This document shows positions 16,732 through 25,174 of a stretch of DNA of 64,000 bases, in pieces. The stretch is from assembly GCF_900094935.1 (NCBI RefSeq), contig NZ_FMBA01000005.1:31795-95794 (forward strand). Direction: 5' to 3'. The DNA is from Gilliamella intestini. Lineage in GTDB: Bacteria > Pseudomonadota > Gammaproteobacteria > Enterobacterales > Orbaceae. Both the position numbers and the translations under genes were made by a program. The notes under the pieces were generated by a model that made no database searches, was not told where the DNA came from, and saw only the letters and a list, made by a program, of their open reading frames with translations. Numbering within the stretch: the stretch's first letter is position 1; each line of letters starts with the position of its first letter.

Positions 16732-16807
16732 TGCTTGCTCTTTATTATTTATTTTTCATAAATTAACCGCTCAATAACAAGAACGGTTAATGGTTATTAG
16801 CTCGTGT

Positions 16808-18235
16808 TTAACGAATATCTAACGTACCTTTTTTAAGTTTAATTTTATAAACGATCGAAGTTAAAACAATCGGAACCACAATTGCCACAATCATCGCCAA
16901 AGCATAAATCGACCAATATATCGGTTTTATCGATAAAATACCCGGCAAACCGCCAACCCCAATACCATTTGATAACACACCAAACAAACCACAAATTAAT
17001 CCCGCTAATGCTGCGCCGATCATGGCGCACAGCATCGGGAATTTATAGCGCAAATTAATACCATACATGGCCGGTTCGGTGACGCCTAAATAAGCCGATA
17101 TGGCAGCAGGAACCGACACTTCACGCTCATTATGTTTTTTACTAACTAAAATAATACCCACAACAGCCGAAGCTTGCGCAATATTAGATAAAGCAATAAT
17201 TGGCCAAATCGGCGTGCCGCCCATGCTTTCGGTCATTTGTAAGTCAATCGCAAGGGTTGTATGGTGAATGCCGGTAATAACCAATGGTGAATAAAAGAAA
17301 CCAAAAATAGCAGCGCCAATAAAGGCATAATCACCAGTCATTAAATATTTAACAATAAAAGCAATACCATTACCTAACATTCTTCCAATTGGACCTAAAA
17401 GGAAATGTGCTAAAAACACAGAAACAAGAAGCGCAACAATTGGCACAATCACTAGATTTAAGTAATCAGGAACAATTTTGCGTAATCGTGTTTCGATCCA
17501 ACCCAAAGCTAAACCTGCAAAAATTGATGGAATAACTTGGGCTTGATAGCCAACTTTTTCGATACTAAACCAACCAAAATCCCAAACATCAGGTATTTTA
17601 CTGCCAAGATCATACGCATTCATTAACTGAGGGGAAACTAACGTAATACCAAGGACTATACCAAGTACTGGTGAACCACCCATTTTTTTCACGGTAGACC
17701 AACAAATGGCAACCGGTAAAAAGTGGAAAATCGCCTCGCAAGGTAACCAAAGAATATTATAAATAGGCACTAACCAATGATAGGCTTGCATAAGCGGTTT
17801 ATCATCAATCGTTGGCATTTCGCCAATAATATTACGCACACCTAATAATAAACCACCCGCAATTAAAGCTGGTAACAATGGCACAAAAATTTCAGCTAAA
17901 TTCGAAATCAGTCTTTCAAAAAAAGACATATTTTGTTTTGCTGCTACTTTAGTTTGCTCTTTGCTTGCCTCGTTAAAATTTAATTGCTGGATAAGTGATT
18001 GATAATATATATCAACATCGGTACCAATAATTACCTGAAATTGGCCTGCATTATTAAAACAACCTTTTACAAAAGGGAGCGCTTCTATGGTTTGAACATC
18101 AGCTATCTTAGGATCAACTAAGGCAAACCTTAATCTTGTTAAACAGTGGGTGACACTGGCAATATTTTTACTGCCACCAACCAACTCGATCAATTGTATT
18201 ATCGATGGGATAGTTAATTGGGAGTTTTTAGTCAT
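16808..18235 (-). CDS. treB: TreB, trehalose-specific PTS enzyme IIBC
   Basis: 475 residues (E. coli 473). The N-terminal EIIB domain carries the phosphorylated C31 in SVTHCLTRLRFAL. A linker then leads to the multi-spanning EIIC domain (about 110-460), with the conserved PAMYGINLRYKFPM loop. There is no EIIA domain, so the glucose EIIA must phosphorylate it, as in E. coli. Start ATG has a strong AAAGGAGA site. Upstream lie the TreR operator and a CRP site. Substrate assignment rests on the treC and treR neighbours. Confidence 0.93.
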   Translation of the reverse strand: MTKNSQLTIPSIIQLIELVGGSKNIASVTHCLTRLRFALVDPKIADVQTIEALPFVKGCFNNAGQFQVIIGTDVDIYYQSLIQQLNFNEASKEQTKVAAKQNMSFFERLISNLAEIFVPLLPALIAGGLLLGVRNIIGEMPTIDDKPLMQAYHWLVPIYNILWLPCEAIFHFLPVAICWSTVKKMGGSPVLGIVLGITLVSPQLMNAYDLGSKIPDVWDFGWFSIEKVGYQAQVIPSIFAGLALGWIETRLRKIVPDYLNLVIVPIVALLVSVFLAHFLLGPIGRMLGNGIAFIVKYLMTGDYAFIGAAIFGFFYSPLVITGIHHTTLAIDLQMTESMGGTPIWPIIALSNIAQASAVVGIILVSKKHNEREVSVPAAISAYLGVTEPAMYGINLRYKFPMLCAMIGAALAGLICGLFGVLSNGIGVGGLPGILSIKPIYWSIYALAMIVAIVVPIVLTSIVYKIKLKKGTLDIR

Positions 18236-18336
18236 AAAAGGTCTCCTTTAAATTAGAATTAGCCTTTTTATTTCACTAATAATCCGACTATTTTGAATAT
18301 AGATTAAGCATAGATTGAATTGATAAATTAACAAAT

Positions 18337-18348
18337 GGGAACGTTCCC
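18337..18348. promoter_or_regulatory. TreR operator
   Basis: GGGAACGTTCCC is a perfect 12-bp palindrome of the LacI/GalR type with central CG. It lies about 100 bp upstream of treB, between the divergently controlled operon and the treR stop. The match to the enterobacterial TreR site is close. Confidence 0.85.
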
Positions 18349-18352
18349 TTTT

Positions 18353-18368
18353 TGTGATTAATATCACA
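18353..18368. promoter_or_regulatory. CRP-cAMP binding site of treBC
   Basis: TGTGATTAATATCACA has both perfect half sites (TGTGA and TCACA) at the canonical 6-bp spacing. It sits immediately upstream of the TreR operator relative to treB. Catabolite activation of the trehalose operon is expected. Confidence 0.85.
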
Positions 18369-18411
18369 AATTAGAGCAAAATAAGCACAAATTAAATAAA
18401 ATAACTACTGG

Positions 18412-19374
18412 TTAGCTTATTAAATGGCAAGGAATGGTGATATTTTTCAGCTCAAACTGATTTTGTAACATACTAAGTAACTCTTGAGCCGCATAATTAC
18501 CGGCTTGATCAAAACCGAGTTCAACTGCACAAGTTTTAGGAAAAAGAAAATTCAGTATCTCACTATTGCCAATACTGGCTACGGTAATATGTTCGAGCTG
18601 TTTTTCGTTTAAATATTTATTTAGTCCCAATGCAATGCTATCGGTTGCACAAACAATAGCCGATGGATTTTTAGCTAACACAAACTGGGCAAGCTCATAA
18701 CCTGAACGATAACTTAATTGGCCTAAAGCCGCATTTGGGATAAGTTGATATTGCTGACAAAAATCCAAATAAGCTTGATAACGTAATGCGCCAGTAGTTT
18801 GGTCTTGTTGCTCAATACCGATATAACCAATATTTTGATGTTGTTGCGATTGATATAAATGAGCAAGCAATAATCTAACTGCACCAATATCATCATAACA
18901 AATACAAGTATGATCTTGGAATTTTCTTGCGATCACTACACTATTATTTTGCCAGGTAGATAATAATGACTGCTCTAGTCCAGTAAATGCAAAGATAACT
19001 ACGCCATCAGCTTGTTTACTTTTAAGCATAGATAAATATTCTTTTACTTTGATAGCACTAAATTGGCTTTCCATAATGATAGGATCATAACCATGCCGAT
19101 AAAAAATAGGCAACATACTTTGAACAGCTTGATTTTCAGAAAGAGAATCAAGGCGAGTTACAATAATCCCAATCACTTTATTCCCATAACCACGCATGGC
19201 TCTAGCGGATTTCGACGGTGTAAATTGATACTGTTCAATGATTGCAATAACTTTATTACGCGTAGCTTCTTTAACCATAGGATCATGATTAATCACCCGT
19301 GATACCGTCGATTTACTTACCCCACAAAGTTTTGCAATATCTTTAATGGTTAAGTTGTTTGAAGATATACTCAT
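18412..19374 (-). CDS. treR: TreR, LacI-family repressor of trehalose genes
   Basis: 320 residues (E. coli 315). The N-terminal helix-turn-helix reads IKDIAKLCGVSKSTVSRVIN, with the hinge helix at about 50-62 (PSKSARAMRGYGNK). The C-terminal domain is a periplasmic-binding-protein fold that in TreR binds trehalose-6-phosphate. It lies upstream of treB on the same strand, and the palindromic operator lies in the gap between them, so treB-treC are the regulated targets. Confidence 0.92.
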   Translation of the reverse strand: MSISSNNLTIKDIAKLCGVSKSTVSRVINHDPMVKEATRNKVIAIIEQYQFTPSKSARAMRGYGNKVIGIIVTRLDSLSENQAVQSMLPIFYRHGYDPIIMESQFSAIKVKEYLSMLKSKQADGVVIFAFTGLEQSLLSTWQNNSVVIARKFQDHTCICYDDIGAVRLLLAHLYQSQQHQNIGYIGIEQQDQTTGALRYQAYLDFCQQYQLIPNAALGQLSYRSGYELAQFVLAKNPSAIVCATDSIALGLNKYLNEKQLEHITVASIGNSEILNFLFPKTCAVELGFDQAGNYAAQELLSMLQNQFELKNITIPCHLIS

Positions 19375-19630
19375 AATAATTTAGCCAACAAAAATCAATA
19401 AAATCATACTAATCTATTTTATAAAAAATAGCGATTTGAGATTGTTTATATTAGTTTGGTAAATAAGCATTGTTAACTAATAATTAAAACCAAAATAAGA
19501 TGTAATATAGAATATCAAAAAAAACACTATAGCCTTATATTTAGTACCTACTTTACAGTATAAATGTTAAAGACTAATCTAAAACTATTCTTATGTCAGT
19601 TAATTTTTAGACGCTTAAAAGGAGCAAAAT

Positions 19631-20266
19631 ATGAAAATTGCAGTTATTGGTGCAAGTGGTAAAACAGGGCAACTTTTAGTAAAAGAGGCAATTTCACGAG
19701 GTCATGACGTTACTGCAATTGTGCGTAAGCCAAATCAACAGCTTGATCCAAAAGCAGCAGTGCTAATTAAAGATCTGTTTGAATTAACCTATACTGATTT
19801 AAAAGCCTATGATGTGATTATTGATGCATTTGGCACATGGGCACTTGAATCACTACCATTGCATCAAACCAGTTTAAAACATTTAACCGATATCTTGAGT
19901 GGTAAAGCTAATCGCCTATTAGTGGTTGGCGGTGCTGGCAGTTTATACGTTAATCCACAACATTCAATTCGTTTGGTTGATACACCGGATTTTCCTGATG
20001 AATTTAAACCATTAGCAACCAATATGGCAAAAGCACTTGATCAGCTTAGAAAATGTGAAGATGTGCAATGGACTTACTTAAGCCCAGCAATTGAGTTTAA
20101 CGCTAATGGCGAAAGGACAGGGCATTATATTATGGGGGGCGAAGAAGTGTTATTTAACAACAAAGGGAAAAGCCAAATTAGTTATGCCGATTATGCCATT
20201 GCTATGATTGACGAAGCAGAAACAGCTAAACATATTAAACAACGCTTTACTGTGGCTAGTGAGTGA
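19631..20266 (+). CDS. NAD(P)-binding oxidoreductase (NmrA / atypical SDR type)
   Basis: 211 residues, start ATG with AAAAGGAG. The N-terminal Rossmann motif is IAVIGASGKTGQLLVKEA (G-x-S/x-G-x-x-G), and VVGGAGSLYV follows at the end of the fourth strand, as in NmrA-like and YwnB/SDR_a6 proteins. The classic YxxxK catalytic pair of ordinary short-chain dehydrogenases is not evident. The substrate is unknown. It stands alone between treR (divergent) and the NADAR gene (convergent). Confidence 0.8.
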   Translation: MKIAVIGASGKTGQLLVKEAISRGHDVTAIVRKPNQQLDPKAAVLIKDLFELTYTDLKAYDVIIDAFGTWALESLPLHQTSLKHLTDILSGKANRLLVVGGAGSLYVNPQHSIRLVDTPDFPDEFKPLATNMAKALDQLRKCEDVQWTYLSPAIEFNANGERTGHYIMGGEEVLFNNKGKSQISYADYAIAMIDEAETAKHIKQRFTVASE

Positions 20267-20334
20267 TATTTTTAAAATTCAGTTGCTAAGATTTCAAGGC
20301 AGAAATAAGTGTTTGTTTTTATAACAATTGACAG

Positions 20335-20396
20335 AATATCCCAACAAAAATATTCAACGCTTATTATTTTAGTGGTTGGATTTGGCTTGGGATATT
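20335..20396 (+). other. 62-nt stem-loop after the oxidoreductase gene
   Basis: AATATCCCAA (20335-20344) pairs perfectly with TTGGGATATT (20387-20396). An inner CAAC/GTTG stem is possible, and TTTT follows. It could be the terminator of the upstream gene or a small structured RNA. The remaining 20267-20568 gap holds only dispersed repeat D and A/T-rich sequence. Confidence 0.4.
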
Positions 20397-20470
20397 TTTT
20401 GGATTTTTAGTGAAAAGCTAATTTAACGTTAACGTTCTAATCAAAAAAGTTGATAAAAAGATTTATGATC

Positions 20471-20509
20471 TTGTAAAAAACTTTCAGGTAACTATGTGTT
20501 TCAGTATAA
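20471..20509 (+). repeat. Dispersed repeat copy D
   Basis: TTGTAAAAAACTTTCAGG followed by TAACTATGTG and TTTCAGTATAA. It is nearly identical to copy H on the other strand at 52747-52785. It lies between convergent genes. Confidence 0.8.
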
Positions 20510-20568
20510 AATAGATATTTTAATAAAAAATATATCTATATTAATCATATTGTTAAAATTATTTAGGA

Positions 20569-21057
20569 TTACTCTTTTAGAGCCTCTCTCACTTGCATCA
20601 AAACTTCACCAAGTAGATTTTTGCCGCACCATTTAGTCATATTAAATCTCATTTCGTCATCAATGCTTAAACCAATTCCCCAGATCTTGTCATAAGGACT
20701 AGCTTCGGCTAACACTTTATCTTTGGTAGATAATAGATATTGTTTAAGCTCATCATTTTGCGAAAACTTGGCATAATTACCCGCAAAAACAATCTCTTTT
20801 TTATGCTGATTCCAGATATTTTCATCAAAATGACGTACTGCTTGCCCCAACTTTTTTTGCATTTTAGATGACGGGATTGATAAAATGGCGTTGGCACTAT
20901 CGATATCTTTAAATAACAACGCTTTAGAATACATCATCCACTGTTCTGCACTAGTAAATTTAATATTATCAATAACAAAATGGCAAGGATACCACTGAGA
21001 CAAATAATGATCAGGGCTAAAAAAGAAAATCATTTTCTTCTTTCCGACGTGTTTCAT
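20569..21057 (-). CDS. NADAR / YbiA-family N-glycosidase-like protein
   Basis: 162 residues. The conserved features of the family are present: FFFSPDHYLSQWYPC, the key Glu (E38) in FTSAEQWMMYSKA, and the WGIGLS motif. NADAR enzymes cleave N-glycosidic bonds. YbiA acts on riboflavin-pathway intermediates, and others remove ADP-ribose from guanine as antitoxins of DarT-like toxins. Start choice is uncertain: the first ATG has AAAGGAG 12 bases upstream, while a second ATG eight codons later also has a purine-rich lead. Its neighbour is a divergent type I restriction-modification system, so a defence role is possible but not shown. Confidence 0.82.
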   Translation of the reverse strand: MKHVGKKKMIFFFSPDHYLSQWYPCHFVIDNIKFTSAEQWMMYSKALLFKDIDSANAILSIPSSKMQKKLGQAVRHFDENIWNQHKKEIVFAGNYAKFSQNDELKQYLLSTKDKVLAEASPYDKIWGIGLSIDDEMRFNMTKWCGKNLLGEVLMQVREALKE

Positions 21058-21187
21058 CGATTGAAATCGCTCCTTTTACAAAAAAATAAACTTATTAATA
21101 AAACCTAACTATTGATCAAAGTGACAAAGATTGTATTAGTTTGATCGCATAATTGCTAATTTAAATACATGATATTAAACAATAGGC

Positions 21188-21204
21188 ATGGTCATCTTGA
21201 CCAT
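21188..21204. promoter_or_regulatory. Palindrome upstream of hsdM
   Basis: ATGGTCA and TGACCAT are separated by TCT, forming a 17-bp inverted repeat in the 318-bp divergent gap between the NADAR gene and hsdM. It is a candidate operator for one or both. Nothing else stands out in the gap. Confidence 0.35.
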
Positions 21205-21375
21205 AATATCTGTTTCTGTTCTATTTTATAGCAATATCAACACCTATTTATTTAGCTAGGATTTGAAACTAATTACCGCTAAAATACGACGCAATTGTGT
21301 TGGCTATGGGATAAATCAAAAATAAACCTATGATACTTTCATGCCAAGGTAAATGAGTTAACGAGGTTATACGTT

Positions 21376-23955
21376 GTGATTACATCTGAAGAGATTAAAA
21401 GTCGGTTATGGGATGGCGCCAATGAGCTGCGTGGTTCGATGGATGCCAGTCGTTATAAAGATTATATGTTAGGTTTAATGTTTTATAAATTTTTAAGTGA
21501 TAAAACATTATCTGCATTTAAAACGATGACAACCCGAGATGAGATCACGCAGTCCGAACTTATCGCCAACTATTATAATGGCATGGCTGAACGTGGTCCT
21601 CAATTAGAAAGCATGCTGCAAAGAACACTGGGTTATTATGTTTTACCCGAGCACCTTTATCAAACTTGGATCGCAGATATTAATAAAGGTAATTTTGAAG
21701 TACAAAAAGTAATCGACAGCTTAAATCACTTTGAACGGTCAATTGCCAATAGCAAAGATGCCGATGACTTTAAGAATCTGTTTTCTAATTCAACCTTAGA
21801 TTTAACCGATACTGCACTTGGTAGTAATTTACATGAGCGCAGTAAAAATATTAAAGCCTTAATCTTATTATTTGCCGATCTTGATATGGTCGCTTTACAA
21901 AAAGGCGATGTATTAGGCGATGCTTATGAATATCTAATTGGTAAATTTGCTATGGAAGCCGGTAAAAAAGCCGGGGAATTCTATACACCACGCCAAGTAA
22001 GTGAAGTGATGGCGCAAATTGCCGCCAAAACACCAAATATTCGTTCAATTTATGACCCAACAGTTGGATCCGGCTCATTACTGCTAACAGTTAAAAAACA
22101 TCTAACCAAACAAGCGCAACAAAGCTTGACCTATTACGGTCAAGAAAAAAATACCGCTACTTATAATTTGGTGCGGATGAATTTATTACTGCATGAAGTC
22201 AAACCCAATAAAATGACCATTAGAAATGGCGATACTTTAGCTCATGATTGGCCTGAAGATCCTGAGCGTCCTAGCGAAGGCGTCCAATTTGATGCGGTAG
22301 TCATGAATCCACCTTATTCAGTCAAAAACTGGAATCGTGCAGGATTAAAAGTGAGCGATCCCCGTTTTGAAATAGCAGGCGTATTGCCGCCCGATTCAAA
22401 AGGTGACTTTGCCTTTTTATTACATGGACTATTCCATTTAGGGCAAAGTGGCACTATGGCAATCGTGTTACCGCATGGAATCTTATTCCGTGGTGCAGCT
22501 GAAGGTGAAATCCGCAAACGATTATTAGAAAAGAATTACATTGATACCGTCATCGGCTTACCAAGCAACCTGTTTACCAATACTGGCATCCCCGTTGTGG
22601 TTTTAGTGTTGAAGAAGAATCGACAGCTCAGCGATCCTGTATTAATTATTGATGCATCAAATACCTTTATAAAAGTCGGTAAGCAAAATGTCTTGCAAGA
22701 AAAAGACATCGCCAAAATTGTTGATACTTATGTATCACGTCAAGAGCAAACTGGCTATAGCCATTTAGCCACTCGTCAAGAGATTATCGCCAATGAATAC
22801 AACCTCAATATCCCCCGTTATATTGATGCCATTGATGATGATATTGCTCACGACGTCGAAGGTCATTTATTAGGTGGCATACCACAGCACAATATTGAGC
22901 AACTTGCTGTTATCCGTGCCACCACGCCCGACTTATTGCAGTCGGCATTAGTGCCTGTGCGTCCGCACTATTTCACCTTAAAAGAAGAGATTAGCGAATT
23001 AAGCACTAAAATCTTAAATGATGAACGGATACGACAGCAATCGGCGCAATTAGCGCAGCAAACGCAAGCTTATATTGACAGCTATTGGTCACAAATCATT
23101 GCAATTAATGATCCTGAGCAGATTCACCCGCTAATGGAAGCGATGTTAAACGACATAAAAAGCCTACTAGCCAGCTTTAATCATCTTGATATCTATGACG
23201 GCTATCAGATTATTGCCGAAATTTGGCAAAATGCATTACTCCATGACGCTGAAATTATTGCCGCCACTGATTTTTATACCGCAGGGCGCAACCGAGTGCC
23301 GAATATGGTCAACAAAGGTAGCGGTGCTAAAAAACGGTCTGAGCAAGACGGCTTTATTAGCAGTCTGATTCCAAGCGAATTAATTGCCAGTGAATTATAT
23401 GCCGATGAGCTAACCAATATCGACAACAATAAACAGCGAATCCAAACGCTAGAAAGCGAACTTGCGGATCTGGTCGAAGCGGCCAAAGTGGAAGACAGCC
23501 CGGAGTACGATGCGCTGTATGAATCATTGAAAAAGAATGATGATGACGAACCGCTTGATACATTTGATAATAAAAAACTCAAAGATGAGTTAAAAAATAC
23601 CGCAAAAGAGGCGGAAACTTATCCATTATTGAAAAAAGTCGATAAATTAATCAGCCAAAAATCGACATTAAGCAAACAAGTTAAAGCGGACGAACGAGCA
23701 TTAAAAGAAGCGGTACAAGAACGGATTTTAAGCTTAACGGATCAAGAAATTGACACACTAATGTACAAAAAATGGTTTGGTAATACCATTGCGTTACTGA
23801 GCGAATTAATCGAAAAACCGATTAAAGCCGAATTAAAAACCCTACAAATGTTAAACGAACGTTATCAAGATACCTTAACTTCGATTGATAAAGAGATCGA
23901 ACAACTTGAAGCCGAGTTACAAGCGATGATGCAAGAGCTGGTGGTAACGCAATGA
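21376..23955 (+). CDS. hsdM: HsdM, type I restriction-modification DNA methyltransferase
   Basis: 859 residues, GTG start preceded by ACGAGG. The N-terminal HsdM helical domain is LWDGANELRGSMDASRYKDY. The N6-adenine methylase core has the SAM-binding YDPTVGSGSLLL and the catalytic NPPY at 311-314. The protein is longer than the usual 500-600 residues: after about residue 520 a charged helical and coiled-coil region continues to the end. This long form is seen in some type I families. It modifies adenine in the sequence chosen by HsdS. The stop overlaps the hsdS start by ATGA. Confidence 0.93.
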   Translation: MITSEEIKSRLWDGANELRGSMDASRYKDYMLGLMFYKFLSDKTLSAFKTMTTRDEITQSELIANYYNGMAERGPQLESMLQRTLGYYVLPEHLYQTWIADINKGNFEVQKVIDSLNHFERSIANSKDADDFKNLFSNSTLDLTDTALGSNLHERSKNIKALILLFADLDMVALQKGDVLGDAYEYLIGKFAMEAGKKAGEFYTPRQVSEVMAQIAAKTPNIRSIYDPTVGSGSLLLTVKKHLTKQAQQSLTYYGQEKNTATYNLVRMNLLLHEVKPNKMTIRNGDTLAHDWPEDPERPSEGVQFDAVVMNPPYSVKNWNRAGLKVSDPRFEIAGVLPPDSKGDFAFLLHGLFHLGQSGTMAIVLPHGILFRGAAEGEIRKRLLEKNYIDTVIGLPSNLFTNTGIPVVVLVLKKNRQLSDPVLIIDASNTFIKVGKQNVLQEKDIAKIVDTYVSRQEQTGYSHLATRQEIIANEYNLNIPRYIDAIDDDIAHDVEGHLLGGIPQHNIEQLAVIRATTPDLLQSALVPVRPHYFTLKEEISELSTKILNDERIRQQSAQLAQQTQAYIDSYWSQIIAINDPEQIHPLMEAMLNDIKSLLASFNHLDIYDGYQIIAEIWQNALLHDAEIIAATDFYTAGRNRVPNMVNKGSGAKKRSEQDGFISSLIPSELIASELYADELTNIDNNKQRIQTLESELADLVEAAKVEDSPEYDALYESLKKNDDDEPLDTFDNKKLKDELKNTAKEAETYPLLKKVDKLISQKSTLSKQVKADERALKEAVQERILSLTDQEIDTLMYKKWFGNTIALLSELIEKPIKAELKTLQMLNERYQDTLTSIDKEIEQLEAELQAMMQELVVTQ

Positions 23956-25160
23956 GTGAAAGTAAAAAATTAATTCCTAGGCGGCGGTTTAAGGAATTTG
24001 AAAAATCTAAGGAATTTTGTCAAATTGAGTGGCAAAAATTAGTAGAACGCTTGACAGTTATGAGTAGTGCTCATTGTTTACCAAGAGTTGAATTTGAAGA
24101 TATTATTTCAGGACAAGGTGAACTTAATAAAGATGTATTTAAAAAAATTAATGATAAAAAGGGAATTGAATTTAAAAAAGGGGATATTCTTTTTGGAAAA
24201 CTTCGTCCTTATCTAAAAAACTGGTTATATGCAGGTTTTGATGGTATTGCTGTCGGTGACTTTTGGGTCTTTCGCCCAACTTTTTCTAATGGTGAATTTA
24301 TATATGCATTGATTCAAACAAATCAATACCAAATAGTCGCAAATCAATCTACTGGCACAAAAATGCCTAGATCTGATTGGAATATTGTTTCTAATACTAA
24401 ATTTATAGTAACAACAAACAAAATTGAACAAACCAAAATAGGCGAATTCTTTAAAAAACTTGATAACCTTATTAATACTCAACAAAAAAAATTAGAAAAA
24501 GCCAAAACCCTAAAATCAGCTTATCTAAGAGAAATATTCCCGAGTGAAGATGAACCTAAGAGAAGATTTATAGGTTCAGTTGGTCTTTGGAAACAAAAAG
24601 AAATTATAGAAATAGGTAAAATATTTATTGGATTGGTTACAACAATGACCGAAAATTATACAAATGTAGGTACGTTATTAATAAGAAATTCAGATATCAA
24701 AGATAATAAGTTTGAATTTTCAGATAATCCAATATATTTAAAAGAAACCTTTGCACAAATAAATGCTTCGCGTCGTTTACATATTGGTGATGTAGTTACT
24801 GTTCATACGGGGGATGTAGGAACCTCAGCTGTAATTACAAAGAAAGAAGAAAATGCGATAGGTTTTGCAACAATTAATACTAGACCCAACCAAAATATTA
24901 TAACGCCAGAATTTTTATCAGTCTTTTTGAATTCACGTAAACATAAAGTATATGCCAAAAAAATGTCTACTGGAGATGGCAGAAGTAACTATAATTTAAA
25001 AGATTTTAATCAATTAATCGTTGATCTACCTCATATCGCAGAACAAACCAAAATCGGTAATTTCTTTAAATTACTCGATGATAAAATCGCCCTAGAACAA
25101 AAAAAGCTAGCTAAATTAAAAAACATCAAACAAGCTTATTTAAACGAAATGTTTGTATAA
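23952..25160 (+). CDS. hsdS: HsdS, type I specificity subunit
   Basis: 402 residues in the usual two-half layout: target recognition domain 1 (about 1-160), conserved helix 1 (EQTKIGEFFKKLDNLINTQQ), target recognition domain 2 (about 200-350), and conserved helix 2 (EQTKIGNFFKLLDDKIALEQ). The near-identical helices form the coiled-coil spacer that sets the gap in the bipartite DNA target. GC is lower than in the flanking hsdM/hsdR, as is common for exchanged recognition domains. It overlaps hsdM by 4 bp, and hsdR starts 14 bp later. Confidence 0.93.
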   Translation: MSESKKLIPRRRFKEFEKSKEFCQIEWQKLVERLTVMSSAHCLPRVEFEDIISGQGELNKDVFKKINDKKGIEFKKGDILFGKLRPYLKNWLYAGFDGIAVGDFWVFRPTFSNGEFIYALIQTNQYQIVANQSTGTKMPRSDWNIVSNTKFIVTTNKIEQTKIGEFFKKLDNLINTQQKKLEKAKTLKSAYLREIFPSEDEPKRRFIGSVGLWKQKEIIEIGKIFIGLVTTMTENYTNVGTLLIRNSDIKDNKFEFSDNPIYLKETFAQINASRRLHIGDVVTVHTGDVGTSAVITKKEENAIGFATINTRPNQNIITPEFLSVFLNSRKHKVYAKKMSTGDGRSNYNLKDFNQLIVDLPHIAEQTKIGNFFKLLDDKIALEQKKLAKLKNIKQAYLNEMFV

Positions 25161-25174
25161 AAAGGAGTTAAGGA

